From Mytilus californianus (Eukaryota; Mollusca; Bivalvia; Mytilida; Mytilidae): a stretch of 64,000 bases of DNA. Shown one piece after another: positions 13,101 through 22,559 of this stretch. The notes beneath the pieces are model-generated. The model was not told the origin of the DNA, made no database searches, and saw nothing but the letters and a program-made list of their open reading frames with translations. The stretch spans positions 61,264,995 to 61,328,994 of the forward strand of contig NW_026262690.1 in assembly GCF_021869535.1 (NCBI RefSeq), written 5' to 3'. Numbering within the stretch: the stretch's first letter is position 1; the number at the start of each line of letters is the position of its first letter. The position numbers and the translations under genes were made by a program.

Positions 13101-16100
13101 GATAATTCACCATTTTCTGAAATCTGATCATGGTGAAGATGATTTATTTTTGCAAAAAATCAGCGTTGGCTGTTGCATCAACGCGAATTCATAATGACGT
13201 AATACTCTGTATATGACGAATATCATTTATACGAATATCCGCGGATTTTACACTGTGTCGAAGAGCATAAACACCCCTGTAAAAGTTATTATGCGTATAG
13301 TCTGTTACGTCTGACACGCATGTTTTTGAAGTTTTGTGAATATTTTAGTCCACATTTTAGACTATTGTAAAAAGTTCTAAAACAATTTGTTGATTTTTTT
13401 TAAACAGTAATACCTACCTAGTCTATGGATATGAATTTTATATTGACTGTACAGATTTATAGAAAAGCTGTTTATAAGTGTGGACTGGTTGATTTCACGA
13501 TATTGACGCAATAACGTGCGTAACGTCACCGAACATAACGTCACATTTTGTAAACATACTGTATTGAATTATTAGAAGTCCAGATTCTCGAAATATCCAT
13601 ATATAAGTAAACAGAAAGATCAGAAACAATATTAGACATTGATCTTAGAAGTCCAAAGAAGTCGTTGTTATGTTAGCATGGTAGATTTAAAATATATTTA
13701 TAAGTTGAAGCCTGGTAAAAATTAATATGTAAAATGAAGGTAAATCAAACGCTTACAAATTTTTTCAGATAGTTCATTCAATTTCCTCTGGTATTTAATT
13801 GTCGTTTTGGGAGTATTTGTGGAGAAGGTAAACCACTTTACTTTGGTTACATAATTTTTAAGTTTTACGGTTTTGTTTGAATTTAAAATTATTTTATTCT
13901 GCATAAATTGATAAAAAAAAGCCTTAAAAGTGTTTGAAATCTAAAATATATGCTCTGTAGAATTCATTAAAATTTCATCATTATAATAGATGCACAATCA
14001 TTTTGAAAACTACGCCTTACATAATCCGTTACGCTTCGCATGCTATATTTGGTAGGGACTTGCATAATTAAACGTTAAAAGAAAAAAAAACCTACTACAG
14101 ACAAAGTTTAAACTAATTTCATTGCAAGTTTAAATGTCATTTTATATATAAAAAAAAGAGCAAATAGAGTTGTTTTAGTACATTTGAAACTGTGTTCAAA
14201 TAGGCCGATAGATATTACTCAGCGCCAATGAAAGCATATGTATAAAATAGGGTTTGGAAATGGGGAATGTGTCAAAGAGACAACAACCCGACCAAAGAGC
14301 AGAAAACAGCCGATGGCCATCAATTGGTCTTCAACACAGCGAGAAAATCCCGTACCCGGAAGCGGGCTTCAGCTGGCCCCTAAACAAAAATGTGTACTAG
14401 TTCAATGAAAGTGGACGTCACACTAAACTCCAAAACATATAAATGAACTTAAATTAAAACACAGACCAGACTAACAAAGGCCAGAGGCTCCTGACTTGGG
14501 ACAGGCGCAAAAATGCGGCGGGGTTAAACATGTTTTGTGAGATCTCAACCCTCCCCCTATACCTCTAGCCAATGTAGAATAAACAAACGCACAGCAATAC
14601 GCACCGTAAAACTCAGTTGACTGAAAGAAGTCTGAGTCCGATGTCAGAATAAGCAACAAAAGAAACTAAGCAAAATGACAATGATACATACATTAACAAA
14701 GGACTACTTACAGTTACTGACATGCCAGCTCTAGACCTCAATTAAACTGATTGAAAGATTATGTCTTTATCATATGAAAATCAAGCACAATCCCTCCCGT
14801 TAGGGGTTTAGTATCATACCATCATAAAATATATGAGAAGAACATAACCCATATCATGCCAAAAACTGGTTTTAGAATAAATGTTTTTATTTCCGATGCA
14901 AAGACCCTATGAGTGAATCAATATTAATACCAAAATATGCCATCTTTAACGACCTGACAACAGTATCGTAACGATATCCCCTCTGAATAAGTCTGTTTAA
15001 AGGTTTGGTTAGCTTTTAGGTGAATGTAGACATTTTTGTGCTTTGTATAGAATATTACCATAAAAGATTGGATGTGAAATACCTGAACGTATAAGATGTC
15101 TGCATGTTGATTTATATTTACGAATGATGTCCTTGTACCAATGATAAAATTTAGTAAATATTTTGACTAGTTTGTGATATTGAAAACCCTGGTGTAATAA
15201 TTTTTCAGTAATACAGAGGTTTCTTTCGTTAAAATCAAGTACGTTGTTACATACACGAGCGAATCGAACAAGTTGAGATATATAAACACCATAAGATGGT
15301 GACAAGGGAACGTCACCATCTAAAAATGGATAATTAACAATAGGAAATGAAAAATCATCTCTTTTATCATAAATTTTGGTATTAAGCTTCTCGTTTAAGA
15401 TATAGATATCAAGATCCTGGAAAGGGCAGTGTTCATTGTTAGTATTAGCTTTATTTTAAGTCAGTTCAGCAGGATAATCTCGTTAGTGAACATACTGAAG
15501 TCGTCATTATTGAGAGCCAATAGATCATCCAAATATCTAAAAGTGTTATTAAATTTTTGTATCAGATGTTGTTTAGATGAGTCTTTGCTGATTTTAGTCA
15601 TAAATTGTAACTCATAACAATACAGAAACAGGTCCGCAATTAGTGGTGCACAGTTAGTCCACTCAAAAACAAAATGCGTTCGTTAATTAAAATAATGAAT
15701 CGACACTCCTTATGTAGATATATAAAAAGACCCATTGCATTGTTGTTTCAACAAATCTGTCATAATAACTTGACAGGCTGTTTTCTCTCAGTATGTACTG
15801 GATAAATATGTAATAAGCCCATTCAAGACCAGGTACCTCCATAAGCCTGGAAATCTCATAGCTAGTCACATATACTGACTTGTTTTCTCTGGTCACCTTT
15901 CACAGATGTTTAATAGTTCCCTCTGTTCTCTTAATACAGATGATAACTTTGCTAACACAGGTATTGATAATGAGTACCCGTTGTCACCTTAAATATATAT
16001 TGACTTTGGTTACCTTCGGTCCCCTAACACATACATTGACAATGACTACCCTTGGTCACCTAACACATATATAAACTTTGGTTGGTTACCTCTGGTCACC

Positions 16101-19100
16101 TTACACAGATATTAACTTTAGTTACCTCTGGTCACCTTACACAGATCTTGACTTTGGTTACCTCTAGTCTCCTTTCTAATACTTATGTTGATTTTTGTTA
16201 CCTTTAGTTACTAACAAGGATGTTTACTTTGGTTACCTCTTGTCACCTGACACAAATATTAACGATGGTTATAGAATAGAATATAATTTAAAATGTCATA
16301 TATACGTGTATAATGTCCCACAGGTTTGAACAGTGAATACATTTATGAAAATCATATGCAACAAATGAGCACCAATGAGCAGGGATGCGTATACATAAGT
16401 TAGTATATAAATTTTAAACGGTAGTGAATGAAAACATACTTGCATTGTTTCAATTCACAAGGATTTCAAATCCTTGCATCTCACAAAAAACGTAATAAAT
16501 ATTTTACAATAATCATAAAAAAATGTAATTACTACGTTTATTAATTCATTCTGTTTTAGTATGGATTTATAAGTCTCTGCTTATATTTTGTATAGCAATA
16601 AATTCATAAAGAGGAAAGTTTGAGTTTAAGAAGAGATTAGTTTGATAAATAAAATGTTCATCAGTAAATACTTGACGTTTGTGTCTATTGATATTATATA
16701 CTAAATTTTAAAGGAAAAGGTTCATTAACAGGAATGTATGTTAATAATTAAATTTCAATTCTTTTGTTTTTGTTCTTAAAATGCTTAGGATTTCCTACCC
16801 CAGGAATAGATAACCTTAGATGAATTCGGCAAAACCTTTGTTTTCGAAATTTTGGGTCCTCATCAATTCCTTCCAACTTCGTACTTTATTTGGCCTTTTT
16901 AACTTTTTTTATTCAAGCGTCACTGGTGAGTCTTTTGTAGACTGAACTCGCGTCTGGCGTACAAAATTTTAATCCTGGTATCTTTTTATATCTACATATC
17001 TTTTTATATAAATTGGTTCTTTTGAGAATATGTTCCGGTATTTATAAAACTTCTGAAAATAAGATATTCTTGAAAATCAAGATTTCCTGTAAAATATTTG
17101 GATTGATTTAAGTAACTTCAGGAAATCCTTAAAATTTAAGATGTTTTATGAAACCAAAATAATTGGCAGTATATAAGAGGTCCAAATGAAGCTTGTGTGT
17201 TCCTCTCAAGAAAAAATATACGAAACCTTCTTATAAGTTGCATGCCACAGGGTTTCACTTCACACGGAAATTGGACTTTAAATTTATCTATACAACATCA
17301 ACCATGAGTACAGACAGCTTCAATAACGAGTATAAGAATAACTGAAGGCATCCAGGAAACAAAATATTAAAAGATAAATGATAGATAAAATAAATGCATC
17401 CAGATTATAAAGCAAAATGAGTGCTTAAATTTATATTGCGATTGGTTTATGCAATTTGCATTAGACATCCAGTTTGCAGAAACTGGGATTTGCAATAGGA
17501 TTATGAAACAATGATGTACACTCCCAAGTAATACATAAAATAGTCAAGCCTTAAAATGTAAATTCAAATAGTAGCAGTATATATACACTTTTCTATTCAC
17601 AGCTATCCAACATTGCCCTCAATTGACTTGTGCAAGAATCTACACACAATTTCATATTTTCAATAAAGGTGATTTAACATCATCAGTATCTTATTCTATT
17701 CACAATCAATTATGTCAAATCAAAAGCAAACAAAAATTCAGCAGCATTTTTTTTGGTGACCAGTCAGCTGTCTCGGGTTCACGTATTGCTTTTATTTTTT
17801 TAAAGAAACTTGTTCTTTTTGTGATAACTTTAGACACTTTTCGCATTCTCATTATGCAGAACATTATAATTATACCAATACAAAATTAAGCATTTTAAAA
17901 AAAGTGGTGTTCATTTGAAGTACTTGATATTTTTTTCATTGGTCCTTTGTCTTATGTACATTTACTATTTTTCCTTTCTTTTACAACATAGATCTATATT
18001 TGGCTACATTATATGCTTATCCATAATTTTCTTTTTCCTGTATCCTTTCAGATTGTTTGAAGAAGCCCCAGAGGTTAAGCCATTGTTTAAATTTGTAGAC
18101 ACAAGTAACTGTAATGAAAATACCAAATTAAGAAATCACGTCAAAGGTGTGTTCGAAGTTGTTGGTGTAGCAGTTGATACGATCGATGATTTAACGAAGC
18201 TTAGTTCGATAGTTGTCGATCTTGGCAGCCGACATTTCCACTACGGAACCAGGAAAGAACATTTACCGGTATGTATTTATTGTTACCCGTTGGTATCTTT
18301 CGCCTCTCTTTTGCGTGTACCGGACTTCTTTTGATATTCATTTTTGTAATATGATAATACTTTTAATTATTTTTCATAGTTACCAAGTAGCATCAGCGAG
18401 CTCTTTCATTCAAGGAAGGATATCAAAATCAAACGTTTATATTCGAACACAACTGAGAACAAAACTCGCACACTGAAGCATTGAAACATAATAAAAATCT
18501 ATATCACAAGTAACACAAGGTAAGACAAAGAAAGATAGAAAATATCTGTACAACGATCATAAAACAATAGTTTGTTTATATCAAGAGCTACTATAAGGGG
18601 TAAACTAGATCCGCAGAGTGATTTACATAATATGCCATTGGTTTGGTATACTATATGTATTTTAAGGAGAAACACGAGGGTTTAATGAAATATTCCACGA
18701 TAAAACTTGTATTTTATGTTAAATATGTTAAAACGGTCCTTAATAAATCTCCTTTAGACGATGCTTGATATTACATCAGAGAAAACAATTCCTACAAAAA
18801 GGGAGACCAAAAAACCAATGGAAAGTTATCGGACACAAATTAAAAATAATGGTCTTTTTGGTTGTTTTTTTTGTGCAAAAATATGCTTGTCGAATGCTTC
18901 GGAAGAACCACAGTATTTTATGTACAGAAGGGTCCATCATTTGGATGCTTCTGATCTTTTATCAGGCATGATTTACTAGATAAAAGGAGATGTGGGTATG
19001 CGTCAATAATGCAGCAACCAAACAACAAAACAAAAATGGAACGTAAATCATTTGGTGCTTTACCAGCTGTCCGACAATCAAGTTTGATTTAAAGGCAAAA

Positions 19101-19288
19101 AGCATCTCTGAGTGATTATAATACCAATCTGTTATTTTCAGGTTGTCGGCAAATGCTTGATACACGCCCTATCCGAAGGCCTTGGTGATGAATTTACAGA
19201 AGATACAAAAAATGCTTGGCTTTCCTTTTATAACTGGTTGGGAGGTTGTTTCGCAAAAGGAGTTTCAACAGAATCTCGGAAGAAATAG
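4030..19288 (+). CDS. Globin, globin X-like with N-terminal lipidation motif (3 exons)
   Basis: A haem-binding globin of 164 aa. Coding exons are 4035-4165, 18052-18268 and 19142-19288. All junctions are GT-AG and keep frame, with the first intron in phase 2 and the second in phase 0; these match the ancient globin intron positions B12.2 and G7.0. Visible landmarks are the A-helix Trp25, CD1 Phe56 in PLFKF, distal His73 (E7) in LRNHV and proximal His105 (F8) in LGSRH. The protein begins MGCSGS, a consensus for N-myristoylation at Gly2 with palmitoylation at Cys3. This is known from globin X and some invertebrate membrane globins, so a membrane-attached redox or signalling globin is more likely than an oxygen carrier (inference). 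The first intron is 13.9 kb and the second 873 bp. ATG 4035 is chosen because an acceptor lies five bases upstream and no earlier in-frame start fits. Cytoglobin- or neuroglobin-like assignment is the alternative; the globin fold itself is near certain. Confidence 0.93.
4166..6231. other. Globin intron 1, 5' part
   Basis: AT-rich intronic DNA without a supportable gene. The only recognisable item is a retroelement 3'-tail fragment near 5530-5800, listed separately. A 23-bp piece of reverse-transcriptase coding sequence at 6105-6127 recurs at 6589-6611. Confidence 0.6.
5530..5800 (+). repeat. Retroelement 3'-tail fragment (plus orientation)
   Basis: This stretch shares GGGGCCCTTTATAGCTTRCT, the GTTCGGTGTGA block and the terminal GAGTTGTCTCATTGGCACTC with 45000-45215, and in reverse with 53975-54170. 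The copies run in both orientations and are typical of 5'-truncated retroelement tails. The short open frame across it is not a gene. Confidence 0.7.
6232..6515 (+). repeat. Satellite array 1 (~36-bp unit)
   Basis: About eight degenerate units of the form GGTTACC-TCT-GGTCACC-TTACACAGATATTGACTTT. Each unit carries two GGTNACC palindromes. It is the same family as the larger arrays at 8383-9997 and 15875-16275, from which it is separated by a retroelement insertion. Confidence 0.85.
6540..7245 (+). pseudogene. Penelope-like reverse transcriptase fragment, broken
   Basis: Reverse transcriptase remains. The fingers/palm motif PMGTNCAPLLTNLFLY and the catalytic RYIDDV are readable up to 6806. A frameshift then moves the frame, a stop interrupts it near 6827, and a second shift near 7020 restores the segment with YGVYISQLIRYARAC and the FYGHHHELVD C-terminal motif, ending at TAG 7243-7245. 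The same C-terminal domain occurs at 28530-28926, 14877-15690 (minus) and 43130-43640. MGT-x-x-AP followed by a short-loop (Y/F)IDD resembles Penelope-like elements. No GIY-YIG nuclease domain was found, so the clade is uncertain, and the copy cannot be active. Confidence 0.75.
7246..8345 (+). repeat. 3' untranslated part of the retroelement insertion
   Basis: T-rich sequence with no credible ORF follows the RT pseudogene. Its 3' part (8125-8220: ATAAAACCAGGTTCAACCC and CAAGTCAGGAATATGGCAG) matches the tail at 11453-11650 in the opposite orientation. The satellite resumes at about 8383, so 6540-8380 is probably one insertion into a single satellite array. Two 45-bp direct repeats with a CATGGTTAGAAAATAC core lie at about 7728-7840. 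Confidence 0.65.
8383..9997 (+). repeat. Satellite array 2 (~36-bp unit, ~1.6 kb)
   Basis: Roughly 45 tandem units of the consensus GGTTACC-TCT-GGTCACC-TTACACAGATATTGACTTT, diverged and with some half-units. Two GGTNACC palindromes stand ten bases apart (start to start) in each unit. An inverted block lies inside at about 9305-9405. The long open frames on both strands come from the periodicity and are not genes. It lies inside intron 1 of the globin gene. Confidence 0.92.
10250..10335 (-). repeat. Retroelement tail fragment (minus)
   Basis: It contains ATGTGGTATGAGTGCCAATG, the reverse complement of the tail shared with 5730-5800, 36346-36480, 53975 and 62825. It is a short 3'-end fragment. 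Confidence 0.65.
10740..11011 (+). mobile_element. tRNA-derived SINE with 13-bp target duplication
   Basis: The head starts GGGGGGCCTCGGTGGCCGAG. A type-II-like A box (TGGCCGAGTGG) is followed by a B box (GTTCAAACC). The body has a conserved block ending AAAAGTGGCGTAAAAACACC, and the tail is made of TCAAA repeats. Identical direct repeats TCTTGATACTATT flank it at 10727-10739 and 11012-11024. The body and tail match the copy at 53238. The style is that of molluscan tRNA-SINEs of the V/RUDI kind; the family name is from memory and not verified. Confidence 0.9.
11370..11445 (+). repeat. Degenerate SINE 3' end
   Basis: GAAAACTGTCCGA and GCTAAAAGTTGCGTTAAACACC resemble the 3' body and tail of the SINEs at 10740 and 53238, without a recognisable tRNA head. 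Probably an old, 5'-truncated copy. Confidence 0.45.
11453..11650 (-). repeat. Retroelement 3'-tail fragment (minus)
   Basis: In reverse it reads CTATAAAACCAGGTTTGATCC then AGTGAGGAATATGACAGTTG, matching 8145-8225 on the plus strand. The open frame here is an accident of this tail. Confidence 0.6.
12049..12532. repeat. Duplicated 484-bp segment, copy 1
   Basis: Nearly identical to 13049-13532, at an offset of exactly 1000 bases with only scattered differences. It starts ATCTTATATTTTAAAAACC with an immediate internal repeat of that phrase and ends TAACGTCACCGA. No coding potential is visible. Confidence 0.85.
12541..13046 (-). repeat. Penelope-like element 3' UTR, solo copy
   Basis: It matches 14369-14876 closely, starting TTCAGCTGGCCCCTAAA on the plus strand and ending in AAAACTGGTTTTAGAAT. 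The reverse orientation holds CCTGTCCCAAGTCAGGAGCC, a hallmark of this tail. No RT sequence follows, so only the UTR is present, between the two 484-bp duplicates. Confidence 0.8.
13049..13532. repeat. Duplicated 484-bp segment, copy 2
   Basis: Partner of 12049-12532. Together they bracket the solo 3' UTR like direct terminal repeats. Confidence 0.85.
13533..14229. other. No gene seen
   Basis: AT-rich filler between the 484-bp duplicate and the retroelement tail, with only short accidental open frames. Confidence 0.5.
14230..15690 (-). pseudogene. Penelope-like retroelement, 5'-truncated and broken
   Basis: Reading in reverse from 15690, an RT palm segment carries FRYLDDLLALNNDDF (near 15560). 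A frameshift follows near 15470. The KIYDKRDDFSFPIVNYPFL block then appears, followed by YGVYISQLVRF and a C-terminal domain ending NIDSLIGSLHRK at about 14880. The 3' UTR runs from 14876 to 14230 and ends around ATTCCCCATTTCC. The copy at 43060-44100 has the same protein end and UTR, confirming that the tail belongs to this RT. There is no intact ORF. Confidence 0.8.
15875..16275 (+). repeat. Satellite array 3 (~36-bp unit)
   Basis: About eleven units of the family in the same orientation as the arrays at 6232 and 8383. It abuts the right inverted end of the 9998-15874 block, as expected if one array was split by insertion. Confidence 0.88.
16276..18051. other. Globin intron 1, 3' part
   Basis: Nothing is recognised apart from short AT-rich open frames. 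The stretch ends in the T-rich tract and CAG acceptor of globin exon 2. The apparent ORF starting at 17915 is intron sequence reading into the exon. Confidence 0.6.
18052..18268 (+). CDS. Globin exon 2 (haem pocket, helices B-G)
   Basis: The exon lies between acceptor TTTCAG (ending 18051) and donor GTATGT at 18269. Its 217 nt complete the split Lys codon and add 72 codons. It holds CD1 Phe, the distal His (NHV) and the proximal His (SRH), so all haem-pocket residues are in this exon, as in vertebrate globin genes. Confidence 0.93.
18269..19141. other. Globin intron 2
   Basis: 873-bp intron with a GTATGT donor and a TTTTCAG acceptor. No embedded element is recognised. Confidence 0.8.
19142..19288 (+). 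CDS. Globin exon 3 (helices G-H and stop)
   Basis: The acceptor TTTTCAG ends at 19141. The exon has 48 codons plus TAG at 19286-19288. It encodes the G-helix end and the H-helix, with the typical aromatic pattern (AWLSFYNWL), and finishes in a short basic tail. Confidence 0.92.
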   Translation, partial: VVGKCLIHALSEGLGDEFTEDTKNAWLSFYNWLGGCFAKGVSTESRKK

Positions 19289-19425
19289 TTAATTTCATCT
19301 ATCAATTTTTTATGTCACATAACTGTCATTAAGTAATACTGTAGAAGTGCGGTTCAGTTTTATAAATTGCATTACTGTGTTGAAATATAACTGCTACTTA
19401 GAAAGACGTTGGTTGATAAAATCAA

Positions 19426-19431
19426 AATAAA
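19426..19431 (+). promoter_or_regulatory. Globin polyadenylation signal
   Basis: A canonical AATAAA lies 138 bases after the globin stop codon, in otherwise plain AT-rich 3' UTR. It is the first good signal downstream. Confidence 0.7.
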
Positions 19432-19681
19432 TAATCATCATCATTAGTTGATTTTTTTTACTTCAACGTATTTCTTAATTTCATCCTTTTAATTCTCTCT
19501 CATAAATTCGAATTTTCCTCCGAATTCAAAGCATGTCATCTATATTCGTAACAATCAAAAGGAAAGGCACGCTTTGTTTGCTCGCATGAAGATTATTTTC
19601 TGTGCGATTCAATATCTATTAAATAAAAAAATATCACTTCAAAACACTCAATTAAATCAAACACAAACCAATACATATAGA

Positions 19682-20110
19682 TTCTTACATTGATACCAGT
19701 GGATTATCGGATTTATCCAATCGAGATAGTTAAATTATCAATTTTAAAGTCCGAGCCTTGGCGAGGACTTTAAAGTTTATAATTTAACTATCGAGATTGG
19801 ATAAATCCGATAATCCACGAGTAATTATGTAAGAATCTGTTTCTCTAATGGTTAAAAAATAAATTTTCCTTTTTTGCTAAACTAAAATCCCCTTCGAATG
19901 CCTTCCACTTTCCATAAAGTTGTCAATTTCATTAACACCTGTTAGCATGTTTTGATGCATCCAGTGAGCTGAGAAAGGTTATGACCCTTAAACTCATCCA
20001 ATCATCATCTGAGATCACTGGCAACCACACGTTGATAAAAAAAATTTTATACAATGGGTTCGGAAAGGGATAAATTTCCATAGAATTAGAGAATACTGTT
20101 TATACTACAT
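19682..20110. mobile_element. Palindromic MITE, copy 1
   Basis: An imperfect ~160-bp hairpin (19682-19842) has outer arms AGATTCTTACAT / ATGTAAGAATCT and a stem containing GGATTATCGGATTTATCCAA. It is followed by CTGTTTCTCTAATG and, ~200 bases on, ATACAATGGGTTCGGAAAGG. The copy at 61670-62125 has the same order of blocks with diverged stem sequence, so the pairing was kept while the bases changed. It lies ~400 bp after the globin stop. Confidence 0.75.
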
Positions 20111-20879
20111 CAATACAATTATATACTATAGATCAATGCAATATACTATACAGAGCATGTGTTACTTTGTATACTTTTTATCGGGCTTATATGCATGATC
20201 AAGAACATTAAAAAAAAACACAAAATCCAAAATAGAATTTTAGGAACAAAACAACATATCCTTGACGATCCAAGGATTTTTGCTGTCCCTTATTTTCCTA
20301 ATTTATTGAAAAACGACTGAAAGTGGTCATTAAGAAAAAGAAATGTCAGCAGTAAAAAAAAAGTGGTAATCCCATGTGCCAAACGTCATATACCATCTTT
20401 AATAAAAGAAAGGTCTGGAAACAGCTTGACATATCGTGTGGACACCTAGCTATTGGACTCTTTTGATTGTTTCAAGTTGTAACGTTGAAGAACTGTCTCA
20501 TTGATTTACATCCCACATTTCTCTTTTTTTTGCCAAGCTCTAAATCGCTCTAGACAATTTTGAACAAATTGAATATATGATCTAACATAAATTCCAAATT
20601 CTTATATTACCTATTATCTTACCTCCTATAGATTTCTGGGGATATGATTGGTTAAAGGACTACACGTGGTGACTACATATATTTGATATAGGTTGTCCTA
20701 AAAAATATGGGGTTAGTTACCATATGGGGTTAATAAGGAGTTACTTCCCTTTCAAAACAAAAAAGAAAGGTTTCAACAGACGAAGAAATTGATAATGAAC
20801 GATTGAAATAAATTCATAAAACAAATTTGAAGCTAACAAATTGTTATTGTTGGCATTTGTTTTTTGTATAGATAAATGG

Positions 20880-21310
20880 AAGTAGCTGGCATGTCAGTAA
20901 CTGCTAGTAGTCCTTTGTTAATTTATGTATCATTGTCATTTTGCTTAGTTTCTTTTGTTACCTATTCTGACATCGGACTCGGATTTCTTTTAAATTGAGT
21001 TTTACTGTGCGTATTGCTGTGTGTTTGTTTTTTTTAACATTGGCTAGTGGTATAGGGGGAGGGTTGAGATCTCACAAAACATGTTCAACCCCGCCGCATT
21101 TTTGCGCCTGTCCCAAGTCAGGAGCCTCTGGCCTTTGTTAGTCTTGTATGTTTTTTAATTTAGTTAATTTATATGTTTTGGAGTTTAGTATGACGTCCTG
21201 TATCACTGAACTAGTACACATTTTTGTTTAGGGGCTGTATTCTGCTCTTTGGTCGGGTTGTTGTCTCTTTGACACATTCCCCATTTCCATTCTCAATTTT
21301 ATCTGAATAC
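20880..21310 (+). repeat. Penelope-like element 3' UTR (plus)
   Basis: It contains the tail block with CATGTTCAACCCCGCCGCAT and CCTGTCCCAAGTCAGGAGCC, ending TTGACACATTCCCCATTTCC. This is the same family as 14230-14876 and 43640-44100, with no RT attached. Confidence 0.8.
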
Positions 21311-21388
21311 TAAGTATTGAAGACGTAATCACTTTGATAGGCCGCTAGTCTAAATACCACATGTGAAGATAGTCGGCAAGATAAACTC

Positions 21389-21712
21389 GTTACAAGGTGT
21401 GCTAGTGACCTAATCATGACGATATATATGGGGTCAGTAAATTCCATATGGGGATTCGAGCTTCGCTCTCACCCCCATATGGAATTTACTGACCCCTGTG
21501 GCACCGTTAAAGTCCATAATTCCTCTAAAGTCCACAACAAATTTCCGCTAAAGTACACAACGCCGCTTAAGTCCACAAACTTTCCGCTAAAGTCCACAAA
21601 ATGACCTCCGCTAAAGTCAACAAGAAAACGCCGTTAAAGTCCACAATAACAAGTGCCGCTAAAGTCCACAAAAAAGCTCCGTTAAAGTCCACACATTTTT
21701 TTTTATTATTAA
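21389..21712 (+). repeat. Left arm of the foldback element
   Basis: An outer unique block, a near-perfect hairpin (21430-21497), then about ten spaced units around GCTAAAGTCCACAA from 21505, ending in a T-rich TTTTTATTATT. The short ORF across it reflects repetition. Confidence 0.85.
21430..21497. repeat. Perfect-type hairpin in the left arm
   Basis: GGGGTCAGTAAATTCCATAT pairs with ATATGGAATTTACTGACCCC, with a short loop around GAGCTTCGCTC. The right arm carries the same block as directly repeated copies instead of a hairpin. Confidence 0.9.
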
Positions 21713-22559
21713 AAACATCAATTCGTTTTTTTTTATCCCGCTAGTACAATACAAAGCATGGGCCTTTCTTCTCGGTAGTTATTTGTTTATCAGTTTGATA
21801 AATGAGAAAAGTACAGTATCTGTAGATGATTTTGTTCCATTAGTTTTGATCTTTGTATTATGATCAGATGATGATGGCCAATTTGGACATCATTTCTAAA
21901 AAGTTCGTAAATTCGTTAGTTATTAACCTAAGTACATTATTACTACATTTTTCAAATACTGTTTTTTTTCTTATTCTTTGCATATGATCACTTTTTGACG
22001 TAACTAATGTACAAAGCAAACGTGCCTCCTAATCTATAACATTTGAACGGCATTCATTCGGACAACAATCTTGATTATGATTATAAACAAACAAATACTA
22101 AGTATATGAATCCCCAAAGGTCTCCTGTCACAAAACTTTTAACTAACGTTAAACGTTACTAATTTCGGTGTTGGTTATAGAAAACAACGAAAAATAATGT
22201 GTTATGATTTTCAGAACGGAAAAATGAAGCCAGTTTGATAAATTCTAAATAAAAAAGAAAATATTCTATGCTTTAAATTATATTTTTATCGATTAGTATA
22301 GGATATCGATGCGTTGAATGGGTGTCTACCAAAATGTCACAATAAAACCTGATTTGAGGACATTTCAATGAGACAGCAACTCAACAATAAATGTAATACA
22401 TATTTACACCACTCTTCCGGAAACCAAAGTGGAAATTTAAATATTACTTGCATCAAACTTGTATAACATTAATATCAGTTAATAGAATATTGATTAGTTT
22501 TTGATCTAAAATGAATTTACACAAACTTTCGCACAAAAGTGTATGTGTTGTACTGTTTC

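Larger units (their letters stand above)
9998..15874. mobile_element. Composite region bounded by inverted TGTGAC ends, inserted in the satellite
   Basis: The left end reads TGTGACCCGCCATGACATTT and continues CCAGGCTTATGGAGGTA. The right end, read in reverse, is TGTGACTAGCTATGAGATTT with the same continuation. Removing everything between them and one TA rejoins the satellite as CTTACTCATATACTGAC, close to the unit CTTACACAGATATTGAC, so the block probably entered one continuous array. Inside are a SINE, duplicated segments and RT remains, and no transposase is visible. The same ends recur at 35398 and 36850. It could be a non-autonomous DNA transposon loaded with nested insertions, or two separate copies of a short terminal repeat. 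Confidence 0.6.

Noticed and set aside
17915-18334. 139-aa frame with an apparent signal peptide before the globin exon
   Set aside because: The first part is the T-rich intron end before a good acceptor; the true exon begins at 18052.
21416-21604. 62-aa ORF in the left foldback arm
   Set aside because: Driven by the hairpin and AAGTCCACAA repeats.
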